From Luteimonas sp. 9C (GTDB taxonomy: Bacteria; Pseudomonadota; Gammaproteobacteria; Xanthomonadales; Xanthomonadaceae), in the NCBI RefSeq assembly GCF_902506295.1, contig NZ_LR733312.1, positions 2,752,768 to 2,816,767 of the forward strand: DNA of 64,000 nt, read 5' to 3'. Below the pieces are notes generated by a model. That model did no database searches. It worked only from the letters and a program-made list of their open reading frames with translations, and was not told the DNA's origin. The position numbers and the translations under genes are program-made. Shown in pieces: positions 51,580-61,141 of this stretch (position 1 is its first letter; each line of letters begins with the position of its first letter).

Positions 51580-53310
51580 ATGGCCGACCTGAAAGAAGCA
51601 CGCGTTCCCGACATTGGCGGGTTTGACGATGTCCCGGTGATCGAGGTGCTGGTCGCCGTCGGCGATACGGTGTCGGTCGACCAGGGGCTGGTCACGCTCG
51701 AATCGGACAAGGCCACGATGGAAGTGCCGGCGCCGTTCGCGGGCGTGATCAAGGAACTGAAGGTCAAGGTCGGCGACGCGCTGTCGGAAGGCGGCGTGGT
51801 CGCGATCATCGAAACCGAGAGCGGCGACGCCGAGGCCGAGGCGCCCGCGAAGGCCGAAGCGCCCGCGAAGACCGAAGCCCCGAAGGCCGCCGACACGCCG
51901 GTCGCCGAGAAAGCCGCCCCGGCCACGAAGACCGAGACGCCGAAGGCGCCGTCCGGCGGTGGCGGGACGCAGGAATCGAAGGTGCCCGACATCGGCGGCT
52001 ACGACGACGTGCCGGTGATCGAAGTGCTGGTCGCGGTCGGCGACACGGTCGAGAAGGACCAGGGCCTGATCACGCTGGAATCGGACAAGGCCACGATGGA
52101 AGTGCCGGCCGCGGTCGCCGGCGTCATCAAGGAACTGAAGGTCAAGGTCGGCGACACGCTGTCGGAAGGCGCCGTGGTCGCGATCATCGAGGCCGCGGGC
52201 GATGCACCTGCCGCAGCGTCCGAGCAGCCCGCCGCGCCGGCCAAGGGCACCGACGACAACAAGGTCGAGCCGGTCGCGACCCAGGCCAAGCCCGACAAGA
52301 TCGCCGAAGCGTCGATCGAGCATCGTGCCGCCGGCGGCGGCAATCCGCCGGTGCGGTTCGATGCCGATGCGATCTTCCCCGACAAGGTGCCGTATGCCAG
52401 CCCCGCGGTGCGCCTGTTCGCACGCGAGCTGGGTGTCGACCTGAACCAGCTCAAGGGCAGCGCCAAGGGCGGCCGCATCCTCCGCGAGGACGTGCAGTCC
52501 TTCGTCAAGAGTGCGTTGCAGGGCGGCGGTGCGAAGGCCGCGTCCGGCGCGCCTGCGGCAGCGGGCGGCGGTCTCAACCTGCTGCCGTGGCCGAAGGTCG
52601 ATTTCGCCAAGTTCGGCGAGATCGAAGTCCAGGAACTGGGCCGCATCCAGAAGATCTCGGCGGCCAACCTCGCGCGCAACTGGGCGATGATTCCGCACGT
52701 CACCCAGCACGACGATGCCGACATCACCGATCTCGAAGCGCTGCGCGTGCAGCTCAACAAGGAGAACGAGAAGGCCGGCGTCAAGCTGACCATGCTCGCG
52801 TTCCTGATCAAGGCCTCGGTCGCGGTGCTCAAGCAGTACCCGCGCTTCAACAGCTCGCTCGACGCGGCGGGCGAGAACCTCACCCTCAAGAAGTACTTCC
52901 ATATCGGCTTCGCCGCCGACACGCCGAACGGCCTGGTCGTCCCGGTGATCCGCGACGCCGACAAGAAGGGCGTCATGGAAATCTCGCAGGAGATGTCCGC
53001 GCTGGCGAAGAAGGCGCGCGACGGCAAGCTCGGCCCGGCCGACATGCAGGGCGGTTGCTTCTCGATCAGCTCGCTCGGCGGCATCGGCGGCACCAGCTTT
53101 ACCCCGATCGTCAATGCGCCGGAAGTCGCCATCCTCGGCGTGTCGAAGTCGGCGATGAAGCCGGTCTGGGACGGCAAGGCGTTCCAGCCGCGTCTGGTCC
53201 TGCCGCTGTCGCTGTCCTATGACCACCGCGTCATCGACGGCGCCGCGGCCGCGCGCTTCACCGCGACGCTGGCGCAGTTGCTCGGCGACATGCGTCGCGT
53301 GCTGCTGTAA
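51580..53310 (+). CDS. aceF: Pyruvate dehydrogenase E2 (dihydrolipoyl acetyltransferase)
   Basis: A 576-residue core enzyme of the pyruvate dehydrogenase complex. It has two lipoyl domains (1-80 and about 128-205) with lipoyl-lysines at [10 protein letters not shown], Lys44 and Lys170. They are joined by Ala/Pro/Lys linkers. A peripheral-subunit-binding domain is at about 270-305 (YASPAVRLFARELGVDL). The catalytic domain from about 345 has YDHRVIDGAAAARF with active-site His549. GGAGG lies 5-9 bp before the ATG. No aceE is in the window. Downstream genes continue to lpdA. The two lipoyl domains are nearly identical to each other and to the one in lpdA. Confidence 0.96.
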   Translation: MADLKEARVPDIGGFDDVPVIEVLVAVGDTVSVDQGLVTLESDKATMEVPAPFAGVIKELKVKVGDALSEGGVVAIIETESGDAEAEAPAKAEAPAKTEAPKAADTPVAEKAAPATKTETPKAPSGGGGTQESKVPDIGGYDDVPVIEVLVAVGDTVEKDQGLITLESDKATMEVPAAVAGVIKELKVKVGDTLSEGAVVAIIEAAGDAPAAASEQPAAPAKGTDDNKVEPVATQAKPDKIAEASIEHRAAGGGNPPVRFDADAIFPDKVPYASPAVRLFARELGVDLNQLKGSAKGGRILREDVQSFVKSALQGGGAKAASGAPAAAGGGLNLLPWPKVDFAKFGEIEVQELGRIQKISAANLARNWAMIPHVTQHDDADITDLEALRVQLNKENEKAGVKLTMLAFLIKASVAVLKQYPRFNSSLDAAGENLTLKKYFHIGFAADTPNGLVVPVIRDADKKGVMEISQEMSALAKKARDGKLGPADMQGGCFSISSLGGIGGTSFTPIVNAPEVAILGVSKSAMKPVWDGKAFQPRLVLPLSLSYDHRVIDGAAAARFTATLAQLLGDMRRVLL

Positions 53311-53312
53311 GC

Positions 53313-54923
53313 GTGCCGGTGACCAGCGACACCACGCGTGAGAAAGCGCGGCTGACCGTTCGCCATGCGACGGTCGCCGACATCCCGGCGATCGTCGCGT
53401 TGTCGGACACGGTCTATGGCGAGGAGGGCGGCTACACGGCCGAAATGCTCACCGGGCAGATTGCGCAGTTTCCGCAAGGCGTGTTCGTCGCCTGCTACGA
53501 GGATGTGGCAGTCGGCTACTGCGCGACATTCCGCATCGACGAGGCGAGCGCGATGGCGCCGCACCGCTGGACCGAGATTTCGGGCGGCGGCTACGGTGCG
53601 CGGCACCTGACCACCGGCGACTGGCTCTACGGCATGGAAGTCTGCGTGGACCCCGCGTACCGCGGGCTGCGCATCGGCCGCCGCCTGTACGAACTGCGCA
53701 AACGGCTGTGCCAGGAACTCGGCCTCAAGGGCATCGTGTTCGGCGGCCGCCTGCCGGGGTTCTCGCGCCGCGCGAAGGCCTACGGCAACGATGCGCATGC
53801 CTACGTCGCCGACGTGCGTGCGGGCCGGATCCGCGACCGCGCGCTGAGCTTCCAGCTCAGCAACGGCTTCGAGTTCATCGGCCTGCTGCGCAACTACCAG
53901 CCGGCCGATCGCGAATCGCGCGGGTATGCGGCCCACCTGGTCTGGCGCAATCCCAAGATCGACCCGAACGTGCGCACCACCGGCACGGCGCGTCCGCTGC
54001 CGGACTCGGTGCGCGTGGCGACCGTGCAGTACCAGCAGCGCCGCGTGGCCTCGTTCGAGGAGTTCGCGACCCAGGTCGAATACTTCGTCGACATCGCCGC
54101 CGACTACCGCGCCGATTTCGTCGTCTTCCCCGAACTGTTCACGCTGCAGCTGCTGTCGGTCGAGAACAAGCCCCTGTCGCCGCAGGATTCGCTGCTGGCG
54201 CTGACCGGTTACACCGAACGCTTCTCGCTGCTGCTCAGCGAGCTCGCGGTGCGTCACAACATCAACATCATCGGCGGCTCGCATCCCACGCGCACCGGCG
54301 ACGAGGCCGATCCGCGCGTGCGTAACATCTGCTACGTCGCGCTGCGCGACGGTTCGCTGCACACGCGCGACAAGCTGCATCCCACGCCCAACGAGCGCAC
54401 CTGGTGGGGTATCGGCGGCGGCGACAGCGCGCGGGCGATCATGACCGACTGCGGTCCGATCGGCGTCATGATCTGCTACGACAGCGAGTTCCCGGAGCTC
54501 GGCCGGCACCTGGTCGACCAGGGCGCGATGATCCTGTTCGTGCCCTTCTGCACCGACACCCGCGAAGGCTATCTGCGCGTGCGCTACTGCTCGCAGGCGC
54601 GCGCGGTGGAGAACCAGTGCTACGTCGTGCTGTCGGGCAACGTCGGCAATCTGCCGGGCGTCAACAACTTCGACATCCAGTACGCGCAGAGCTGCATCCT
54701 GACACCTTGCGATTTTCCGTTCGCGCGCGACGGCATTGCCGCCGACACCACGCCGAACGTCGAGCAGGTCGCCTTCGCCGATCTGCGTCTCAACGATCTC
54801 GTCGTCGCGCGCAACGACGGCACCGTGCAGAACCTCAACGATCGTCGCCACGATCTGTATGCGCTGACCTGGGCGCGTCGCCCGGGCCCGCGCGGCCCCG
54901 CCGGCGGAACCTCCGGTGCCTGA
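53313..54923 (+). CDS. Bifunctional GNAT acetyltransferase / carbon-nitrogen hydrolase protein
   Basis: A 536-residue natural fusion. Residues about 12-215 are a GNAT domain (RHATVADIPAIVALSD, GMEVCVDPAYRGLRIGRRLY with the acetyl-CoA loop). Residues about 230-525 are a nitrilase-superfamily domain with the full triad: Glu274 in VFPELF, Lys354 in RDKLHPTPNE and Cys388 in MICYDSEFPE. The start is GTG at 53313 (another GTG six bases on), only 2 bp after the aceF stop, so it is co-transcribed with the E2 gene. The reaction is unknown; amide hydrolysis or acyl transfer on a small metabolite is expected from the families. Confidence 0.87.
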   Translation: MPVTSDTTREKARLTVRHATVADIPAIVALSDTVYGEEGGYTAEMLTGQIAQFPQGVFVACYEDVAVGYCATFRIDEASAMAPHRWTEISGGGYGARHLTTGDWLYGMEVCVDPAYRGLRIGRRLYELRKRLCQELGLKGIVFGGRLPGFSRRAKAYGNDAHAYVADVRAGRIRDRALSFQLSNGFEFIGLLRNYQPADRESRGYAAHLVWRNPKIDPNVRTTGTARPLPDSVRVATVQYQQRRVASFEEFATQVEYFVDIAADYRADFVVFPELFTLQLLSVENKPLSPQDSLLALTGYTERFSLLLSELAVRHNINIIGGSHPTRTGDEADPRVRNICYVALRDGSLHTRDKLHPTPNERTWWGIGGGDSARAIMTDCGPIGVMICYDSEFPELGRHLVDQGAMILFVPFCTDTREGYLRVRYCSQARAVENQCYVVLSGNVGNLPGVNNFDIQYAQSCILTPCDFPFARDGIAADTTPNVEQVAFADLRLNDLVVARNDGTVQNLNDRRHDLYALTWARRPGPRGPAGGTSGA

Positions 54924-54983
54924 TCCACGGTCGATGCCCGCTGCGATGTGCGGCTGGTGTCGCCTCGATCGTGCGGCCTGCCC

Positions 54984-56090
54984 GTGAGTGCGGCCGCGCT
55001 GGTCGATGGGGCTGATGTGGCGCGCCTCGTGCAGTACCCGCTGTTCCAGGTGAGCGGCGTCACGGTCACCCCGGCGGGTGTGCTGTCGGCGGTCGTGGCC
55101 CTGCTGCTCGCGTGGCTGGCGTCGGTGCTGGTACGACGTGTGATCCGCCGCTACGGCGACCGGCATCCCAACGCCAACCAGGCGTCGCTCTACACCGTCT
55201 CGCGTCTGGCGCACTACACGGTACTGATCGTCGGCGTGCTGCTGGCGCTCGACATGACCGGAATTCCGGTCGGCAAGTTTGCGGTGTTCGCCGGGGCGCT
55301 CGGCGTGGGCCTGGGCTTCGGCCTGCAGGCGATTTTCAGCAATTTCGTGTCCGGCCTGATCCTGCTGTTCGACCGGTCGCTCAAAGTGGGCGATTTCGTC
55401 GAGCTGGGTGCGGACCTGCGCGGCACGGTGCGGGCCATCAACATCCGCGCCACCCTGATCACCACCAACGACAACATCGATGTGATCGTGCCGAACGCGG
55501 AGTTCGTCAGCGGCCGCGTCGTCAACTGGACGCACCGCTCCGTCAACCGGCGTATTCGCGTGCCGTTCGGCGTGGCCTACGGCGTCGACAAGGAACTGGT
55601 GAAGAAGGCGGCGCTGGAGGCAGCGGAGCATGTCCCCTTTACGCTGACCGGCGACGACACCCGCAAGCCGCAGGTCTGGCTGGTGAACTTCGGCGACAAC
55701 GCCGTCGAGTTCATGCTGGCGGTCTGGCTGACCGAGGAAGCGGCGCGCCGCAACGCGGCGATCAAGGCCGCGTATCTGTGGGAACTGGATTCGGCGCTCA
55801 AGCGCTACGGCATCGAGATTCCGTTCCCGCAGCGCGATCTGCATGTCCGCAGCCTGTTCGGGCTCGACGGCGCGCAGGCCTTTGCCGCGCTGCGCGGTGA
55901 GGCCGCGACGGCGTTGGCGGCCTCCGGCACCGTCAGCGCGCCGGAAGTCGTGCTGTCCGCAGCCGAGCGCGCCGCGCTGGCCAAGAACGACGCTCAAGGT
56001 GACGCGGAGCGCGAGATCGCCCAGGACATCGAAGTCGACGCAGCCGCGTCCGGCGATGACCCCGATACGCCGCCGTCCGCCAGCCGATGA
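54984..56090 (+). CDS. MscS-family mechanosensitive channel
   Basis: A protein of about 368 residues with an N-terminal helix (about 25-47), a second near 75-95 and the pore helix [20 protein letters not shown], rich in Gly/Ala, at about 104-124. The MscS beta domain follows: [15 protein letters not shown], then [20 protein letters not shown]. The C-terminal alpha/beta region and an acidic tail end the protein. A GTG at 54984 is chosen; a GTG at 54948 would add 12 residues of poor codon quality. It opens under membrane tension to release solutes. Why it sits between aceF and lpdA is unclear. Confidence 0.87.
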   Translation: MSAAALVDGADVARLVQYPLFQVSGVTVTPAGVLSAVVALLLAWLASVLVRRVIRRYGDRHPNANQASLYTVSRLAHYTVLIVGVLLALDMTGIPVGKFAVFAGALGVGLGFGLQAIFSNFVSGLILLFDRSLKVGDFVELGADLRGTVRAINIRATLITTNDNIDVIVPNAEFVSGRVVNWTHRSVNRRIRVPFGVAYGVDKELVKKAALEAAEHVPFTLTGDDTRKPQVWLVNFGDNAVEFMLAVWLTEEAARRNAAIKAAYLWELDSALKRYGIEIPFPQRDLHVRSLFGLDGAQAFAALRGEAATALAASGTVSAPEVVLSAAERAALAKNDAQGDAEREIAQDIEVDAAASGDDPDTPPSASR

Positions 56091-56160
56091 AACCCCGCAT
56101 CCGCACGATCCGCCCTGCACCGGCGACCCCCACGACATTGCACGCACTGGAGAATCCCTG

Positions 56161-57990
56161 ATGGCCAAGACCCTGGAAGTGACAGTCCCCGACATCGGCG
56201 GGTACGACGACGTGCCGGTGATCGAGGTGCTGGTTGCGGTCGGCGACACCGTCGCCAAGGACCAGAGCCTGGTCACGCTGGAATCGGACAAGGCGACGAT
56301 GGAAGTGCCGGCGTCCGCGGCTGGCGTCATCAAGGAGCTGAAGGTCAAGGTCGGTGACACGCTGTCGGAAGGCAGCGTGGTCGCGGTGATCGAATCCGAA
56401 GGCGAGGGCGCAGACGCGCCTGCCGCCGACGCCAAGCCTGCTGCGCCAGAGAAGAACGCCGACGCGCCGGCGAAGAAGAGCGAAGCGCCGGGCAGCAATC
56501 CGCCGGTCGCGCGCTCGCACGCGGCGCCGGCCGAACCGGAATCGGTCAAGGCCGCGCCGTCGTCGGGCCGCCAGGCCGATGTCGAATGTCGCGTCGTCGT
56601 GCTCGGCTCCGGGCCTGGTGGTTACACCGCCGCGTTCCGCGCTGCCGATCTCGGTCTCGATACCGTGCTGATCGAGCGCTACGACACGCTCGGCGGCGTC
56701 TGCCTCAACGTCGGCTGCATTCCGTCGAAGGCGCTGCTGCACGCGGCCGAGGTCATCGACCAGGCCAAGCACGCCAGCGACTACGGCGTGGATTTCGGCG
56801 CGCCGACGATCGCCCTCGACAAGCTGCGCGGCTACAAAGAAAAAGTGGTCGGCCAGCTGACCAAGGGCCTGACCGGAATGGCCAAGCAGCGCAAGGTGCG
56901 CGTGGTCACCGGCGAAGGGCTGTTCGTGTCGCCGAACGAAATCGAAGTCACCGGCAGCGACGGCAAGACCCAGCTCGTGCGCTTCGAGCAGTGCATCATC
57001 GCCGCCGGTTCGCAGGCGCTGAAGCTGCCCGGGTTCCCGTGGGACGACCCGCGCGTCATGGATTCGACCGACGCGCTGGAACTCGCGGAAACCCCGAAGA
57101 AGCTGCTCGTCGTCGGCGGCGGCATCATCGGGCTCGAGATGGCGACGGTGTACCACGCGCTCGGCTCGGAGGTGACCGTCGTCGAGCTCGCCGACCAGCT
57201 GATGCCCGGCGCCGACAAGGATCTGGTGAAGCCGCTCGCCGATCGCCTGAAGAAGCAGGGCGTGTCCGCGCATCTCAAGACCAAGGTCGTCGAGGCGAAG
57301 GCCGCGAAGTCCGGCATCGACGTGACGTTCGAAGGCGAGAGCATTCCCGACACGAAGACCTTCGATCGTGTGCTGGTGGCCGTGGGCCGCACGCCGAACG
57401 GCGGCAAGATCGCGGCGGGCAACGCCGGCGTGCGCGTGTCCGAGCGCGGCTTCATCGCCGTCGATGCGCAGATGCGCACTAACGTGCCGCACATCTTCGC
57501 GATCGGCGATCTGGTCGGTCAGCCGATGCTGGCGCACAAGGCCACGCACGAGGGCAAGCTCGCGGCCGAAGTCGCCGCCGGCGAGAAGAAGGAGTGGGTG
57601 GCGCGGGTGATTCCGTCGGTCGCCTACACCGATCCGGAAATCGCGTGGGTCGGCATCACCGAGACCGAAGCCAAGGCCAAGGGCCTGAAGGTCGGCGTCG
57701 GAAAGTTCCCGTGGGCGGCCAGCGGTCGCGCGATTGGCATCGGCCGCACCGAGGGCTTCACCAAGCTGATCTTCGACGAGGCCACGCACCGCATTGTCGG
57801 CGCCGGCATCGTCGGCGTGCATGCGGGCGATCTGATCGCGGAGGCGGGCCTGGCGATCGAGATGGGCGCCGAAGTCGCCGACATCGGCCACACCATCCAT
57901 CCGCATCCCACGCTCAGCGAATCGGTGGCGATGGCGGCGGAAGTGTTCGACGGCACGATCACCGACCTGTACATCCCGAAGAAGAAGTAA
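56161..57990 (+). CDS. lpdA: Dihydrolipoyl dehydrogenase (PDH E3) with N-terminal lipoyl domain
   Basis: A 609-residue flavoprotein, longer than the usual 470 because of an N-terminal lipoyl domain (1-78, lipoyl-lysine Lys44 in [11 protein letters not shown]) and an Ala/Pro/Lys linker (80-138). The FAD motif [15 protein letters not shown] follows. The redox disulphide Cys181/Cys186 is in [13 protein letters not shown]. The NAD motif is [12 protein letters not shown], and the C-terminal interface [18 protein letters not shown] carries the catalytic His-Glu. It reoxidises dihydrolipoamide in the complex. GGAG lies upstream of the ATG. A strong terminator ends the aceF-lpdA unit. Confidence 0.96.
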   Translation: MAKTLEVTVPDIGGYDDVPVIEVLVAVGDTVAKDQSLVTLESDKATMEVPASAAGVIKELKVKVGDTLSEGSVVAVIESEGEGADAPAADAKPAAPEKNADAPAKKSEAPGSNPPVARSHAAPAEPESVKAAPSSGRQADVECRVVVLGSGPGGYTAAFRAADLGLDTVLIERYDTLGGVCLNVGCIPSKALLHAAEVIDQAKHASDYGVDFGAPTIALDKLRGYKEKVVGQLTKGLTGMAKQRKVRVVTGEGLFVSPNEIEVTGSDGKTQLVRFEQCIIAAGSQALKLPGFPWDDPRVMDSTDALELAETPKKLLVVGGGIIGLEMATVYHALGSEVTVVELADQLMPGADKDLVKPLADRLKKQGVSAHLKTKVVEAKAAKSGIDVTFEGESIPDTKTFDRVLVAVGRTPNGGKIAAGNAGVRVSERGFIAVDAQMRTNVPHIFAIGDLVGQPMLAHKATHEGKLAAEVAAGEKKEWVARVIPSVAYTDPEIAWVGITETEAKAKGLKVGVGKFPWAASGRAIGIGRTEGFTKLIFDEATHRIVGAGIVGVHAGDLIAEAGLAIEMGAEVADIGHTIHPHPTLSESVAMAAEVFDGTITDLYIPKKK

Positions 57991-58020
57991 GGGCGCGAAA
58001 CAGCACGTCCGCGCCCACGA

Positions 58021-58048
58021 AAAAGCCCCGGCATGCCGGGGCTTTTTC
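58021..58048. terminator. Bidirectional rho-independent terminator after lpdA
   Basis: AAAAAGCCCCGGCA/TGCCGGGGCTTTTT is a perfect 28-nt palindrome. It serves lpdA (plus) and the convergent beta-barrel gene (minus). Confidence 0.93.
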
Positions 58049-58092
58049 ATGTCCGCGCGCCCGTGTCCGGACGCGCGGGTCGGTGCGGTGGA

Positions 58093-59007
58093 TCAGAAGC
58101 GGAACGTCACGCCGGCCATCGGGCCATGGACCTTCAGGTCGCCGGTGACCTCGCCCGAGTACGGGAACGGGCCCGCGTCGATACCCGACGGCGCACGCGC
58201 GGTGCCGCGGTACTGGTCCTTGAGCTTGAGGCGGAACCAGTCGTAGCCGACGTGCAGGCCGACGCGCTCGCTGACCATGTACTCGACCAGCAGGCCACCG
58301 CGTTCGAAGTGACCGTCCTCATCGACGATGTCGCCCCAGGTCGTGTCGAGATACTGCGCCTCGAGGCCGACGGTCCAGCGCTCGGCCGGCGTCCACACCA
58401 GCCGCGTGTGCAGGCCCGGCGAGAAACCGTCGCGCTCCCAGCCCACGGTTTCGAACTGCGGATCGACAAGATCGGTGCCGGTGGAGCTGCCGTTGGCCGT
58501 GGCTTCGAGCTTGGCGTAGGTCACGCCCAGGCCGAGGCCCCACTGGAAGCTGTCGTTCTTGACGACGGCGTACTCGTAATTGAGGTTGGCGAGGCGGAAC
58601 GACAGGCGGCCATCGATGCGCGCCGACGGAATCTCGATGGCTTCGCCGCCCGGGATGATCGTGCCGGTATCGAGGACGTTGCCGCCATAGGTCCAGGTTT
58701 CGTCACGACGGTAGTCGTAGAAGTTGCCGACCAGCGACTGGCGCTCGCTCATGCGGAAGCCGATCGCGCCGCGCGGGCGCCATTCGCGGCCGGTGTCGAA
58801 ACTTTCGTCGAAGCCGAACGTGGCGTCGTCGGTGCCATCGGTGACGACACCATTGCCGGAGAAGCCGAGTTCGGCTTCGGGGTTGAATGCGCTCAGACGC
58901 AGGACGAAGCGGTCGTCGCGGCTCTGGGCCTGCGCAGCCGTGGCGAGCGAGGCGAGGATGGCGGTGGACAGCAAGGCAAGGGCGAGGCGGGAAGCAGGTC
59001 GGGACAT
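58093..59007 (-). CDS. Outer membrane beta-barrel protein of unknown function
   Basis: A 304-residue protein. The signal peptide (LALALLSTAILASLATAAQA) is followed by long amphipathic strands: FVLRLSAFNPEAELGFSG, GAIGFRMSERQSLVGNFYDY, SFRLANLNYEYAVVKND, WTVGLEAQYLDTTWGD. It ends GPMAGVTFRF with a terminal Phe, the BAM recognition signature. Size and strand pattern fit an OMP_b-brl-type 12-strand barrel. No known family name is assigned. A -35/-10 pair TTCACG-N17-TAACGA lies upstream on the minus strand (about 59046-59074). Confidence 0.75.
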   Translation of the reverse strand: MSRPASRLALALLSTAILASLATAAQAQSRDDRFVLRLSAFNPEAELGFSGNGVVTDGTDDATFGFDESFDTGREWRPRGAIGFRMSERQSLVGNFYDYRRDETWTYGGNVLDTGTIIPGGEAIEIPSARIDGRLSFRLANLNYEYAVVKNDSFQWGLGLGVTYAKLEATANGSSTGTDLVDPQFETVGWERDGFSPGLHTRLVWTPAERWTVGLEAQYLDTTWGDIVDEDGHFERGGLLVEYMVSERVGLHVGYDWFRLKLKDQYRGTARAPSGIDAGPFPYSGEVTGDLKVHGPMAGVTFRF

Positions 59008-59140
59008 CGTGGGGGCGTCGTCGTGGGGAGGCGGGCGATGTTCGTTAAGTCCCGGTCTTTTCTACGTGAAGTCGTCGTGCGGAGGCGCGTCACCTTCCGC
59101 CGTCATTGCGGCGCGATGGGCGCCGGCGCAAACGGGCACC

Positions 59141-59280
59141 CAAAAAAGAGCCCCGGCGGCGGGCCGGGGCTCGGGGTGACGATCTGCAGACGGGACCGAC
59201 GAGGAAGGACGGCAGATCGGACACGGCATGTAGGACTGCCGCCGCGCGGGGAAGTTCCTCGAAAACGCGGCGACCCGCGA
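59141..59280 (-). ncRNA. Candidate small RNA with three hairpins
   Basis: The minus strand contains a terminal GC-rich stem (GAGCCCCGGC, 59148-59157, with GCCGGGGCTC, 59163-59172) followed by TTTTTT (59147-59142). That is an intrinsic terminator with no gene in front of it. Upstream are an 8-bp stem CGATCTGC/GCAGATCG (59180-59187 and 59212-59219) with a C/U-rich 24-nt loop, and a 7-bp stem CGCCGCG/CGCGGCG (59240-59246 and 59266-59272) whose loop contains CUUCCCC. CACAAT at 59291-59286 is a possible -10. C-rich loops resemble the architecture described for the Xanthomonas sRNA sX13; homology is not claimed. The 445-bp gap 59008-59452 holds this, the atp promoter and no protein gene. Confidence 0.4.
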
Positions 59281-59370
59281 ACAAAATTGTGAATGCGTGG
59301 CATCTTGAGCGCCGGGGTAGTGTCTGTCGGCGTCATCCGACGAAACAGGACCTCCGCCGGTTGTGGGGGA

Positions 59371-59400
59371 AATGGCGGCGCTGCTATACTTTTGCGGCTC
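59371..59400 (+). promoter_or_regulatory. Promoter of the atp operon
   Basis: TTGTGG (59371-59376), an 18-bp spacer and TATACT (59395-59400) form the best promoter in the gap. The start would be near 59407, giving a leader of about 45 nt before atpI. Confidence 0.6.
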
Positions 59401-59452
59401 GACGGGGCCGTTTCGACGCCCCCGTGTCCTCCAGCCAGTGGAATCCTTTGAA

Positions 59453-59830
59453 GTGTTGACGTCCGTCGCAGTAGGTCGGCGGCTGGCACAGCGCGCAATC
59501 GCCTGGCAGGCGGTGGCCGTCGCAGTGACAGCGCTCGCCTTCCTCGCAAAGGGAGCCGACTGGGCGCTGGCGGCGGGTCTCGGCGGTGCGGCGATCGCGC
59601 TCGGGGGCTGGCTGTCGGCGGTGATCGCGCTGGGGGGTGGGGTGAATCCGTCGACAGGCGCGCTCGCGCGGCTGCTGGCAGGGGTGGCGTTGAAGTGGGT
59701 CGTGGTGGTGGCGGTTCTGCTGCTGGGCGTGGGAATGGCGGGTTTGTCGCCGGTTCCAATGCTCGCCGGGGTCATCGTCGCGCTCTTCGCGCAGTTGCTC
59801 GCAATGTCCCGGCCTTTGGCCAGGCACTGA
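59453..59830 (+). CDS. atpI: ATP synthase subunit I
   Basis: A protein of about 125 residues with four hydrophobic helices (AIAWQAVAVAVTALAFLA, ALAAGLGGAAIALGGWLSAV, ALKWVVVVAVLLLGVGM, MLAGVIVALFAQLLA). AtpI assists assembly of the c-ring in other bacteria. The start is uncertain: GTG 59453 (VLTSVAVGRRLA) is preferred, GTG 59438 would add five residues, and neither has a clear ribosome site. First gene of the atp operon, 28 bp before atpB. Confidence 0.8.
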   Translation: MLTSVAVGRRLAQRAIAWQAVAVAVTALAFLAKGADWALAAGLGGAAIALGGWLSAVIALGGGVNPSTGALARLLAGVALKWVVVVAVLLLGVGMAGLSPVPMLAGVIVALFAQLLAMSRPLARH

Positions 59831-59858
59831 ACCAATCACAGGCAGGGTTTTCGATCTT

Positions 59859-60656
59859 ATGGCAGCTGATGCGGAACTGACCCCAACCAGCTACATCCAG
59901 CACCATCTGCAGAACCTGACCGCGTCGACCGGCGAGGGCGGGTTCTGGACGTTGCACGTGGACACGCTGATCACGGCCCTGCTGATGGGCGGCCTGATGG
60001 TCTTCATGTTCTGGCTGGCGACCCGCAAGGCGACTGCCGGCGTGCCGGGCAAGTGGCAGGCATTCGTGGAGATCTGCCTGGAGTTCGTCGACAAGCAGGC
60101 CCGTGACACCTATCACGGCACCAGCAAGCTCGTGACGCCGATCGCGATCACGCTGTTCTTCTGGATCCTGCTGATGAATCTGCTGAAGATGATTCCGGCG
60201 GACTTCATCGCCAAGCCACTCGAGCTGCTGGGCGTGGCGTACTGGAAGCCGGTGCCCACCGCCGACGTCAACGCGACGCTCGGCCTGTCGATCAGCGTGT
60301 TCTTCCTGACCGTCTTCTTCGCCCTGCGTGCCAAGGGCCTGGGTGGGCTGACCAAGGAATTCCTGTTCGCGCCGTTCGGCAAGTGGATGGTCCCGTTCAA
60401 CCTGATCCTCAACATCGTCGAGTGGCTGAGCAAGCCGATTTCGCTGGCGATGCGACTGTTCGGCAACATGTTCGGCGGCGAGATCGTGTTCCTGCTGATC
60501 TGGGTCCTCGGCGGCGCGAGCCTGCTGGGCGTCTTCGGCGGCGGCGTGCTCGGCCTGGGCTGGATGCTGTTCCACCTGCTGGTCATTCCGCTGCAGGCCT
60601 TCATTTTCATGATGCTGTCGATCGTCTACCTCAGCCTGGCCGAGGACGATCACTGA
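59859..60656 (+). CDS. atpB: ATP synthase F0 subunit a
   Basis: A 265-residue proton-channel subunit with five to six helices. The essential stator arginine is in SLAMRLFGNMFGGEIV, and the last helix LLVIPLQAFIFMMLSIVYLS contains the conserved Gln. Soluble N-terminal stretch TSYIQHHLQNLT is standard. The length is near the E. coli subunit (271). Confidence 0.95.
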   Translation: MAADAELTPTSYIQHHLQNLTASTGEGGFWTLHVDTLITALLMGGLMVFMFWLATRKATAGVPGKWQAFVEICLEFVDKQARDTYHGTSKLVTPIAITLFFWILLMNLLKMIPADFIAKPLELLGVAYWKPVPTADVNATLGLSISVFFLTVFFALRAKGLGGLTKEFLFAPFGKWMVPFNLILNIVEWLSKPISLAMRLFGNMFGGEIVFLLIWVLGGASLLGVFGGGVLGLGWMLFHLLVIPLQAFIFMMLSIVYLSLAEDDH

Positions 60657-60673
60657 TCGTCGGCATCACGTGA

Positions 60674-61030
<357 letters not shown>

Positions 61031-61141
61031 TCCAGCCGCCCGGCGTTCCGGTGCGGTGCGTGCTTCGCGCATGACCGCACCGGTGGATGACAGGGGGCGC
61101 GCGTGCGCGCCCAACCCTTCACGACAGGCAGTCACAAGCCC

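Noticed and set aside
53217-56549. Very long open frame on the minus strand antisense to aceF, the GNAT fusion and mscS
   Set aside because: Antisense frames of this size are expected from G/C-biased third positions. The plus-strand genes have complete domain signatures, and this frame has none.
55933-58050. Long minus-strand frame antisense to mscS and lpdA
   Set aside because: Low-complexity Arg/His/Asp composition without motifs; a shadow of lpdA.
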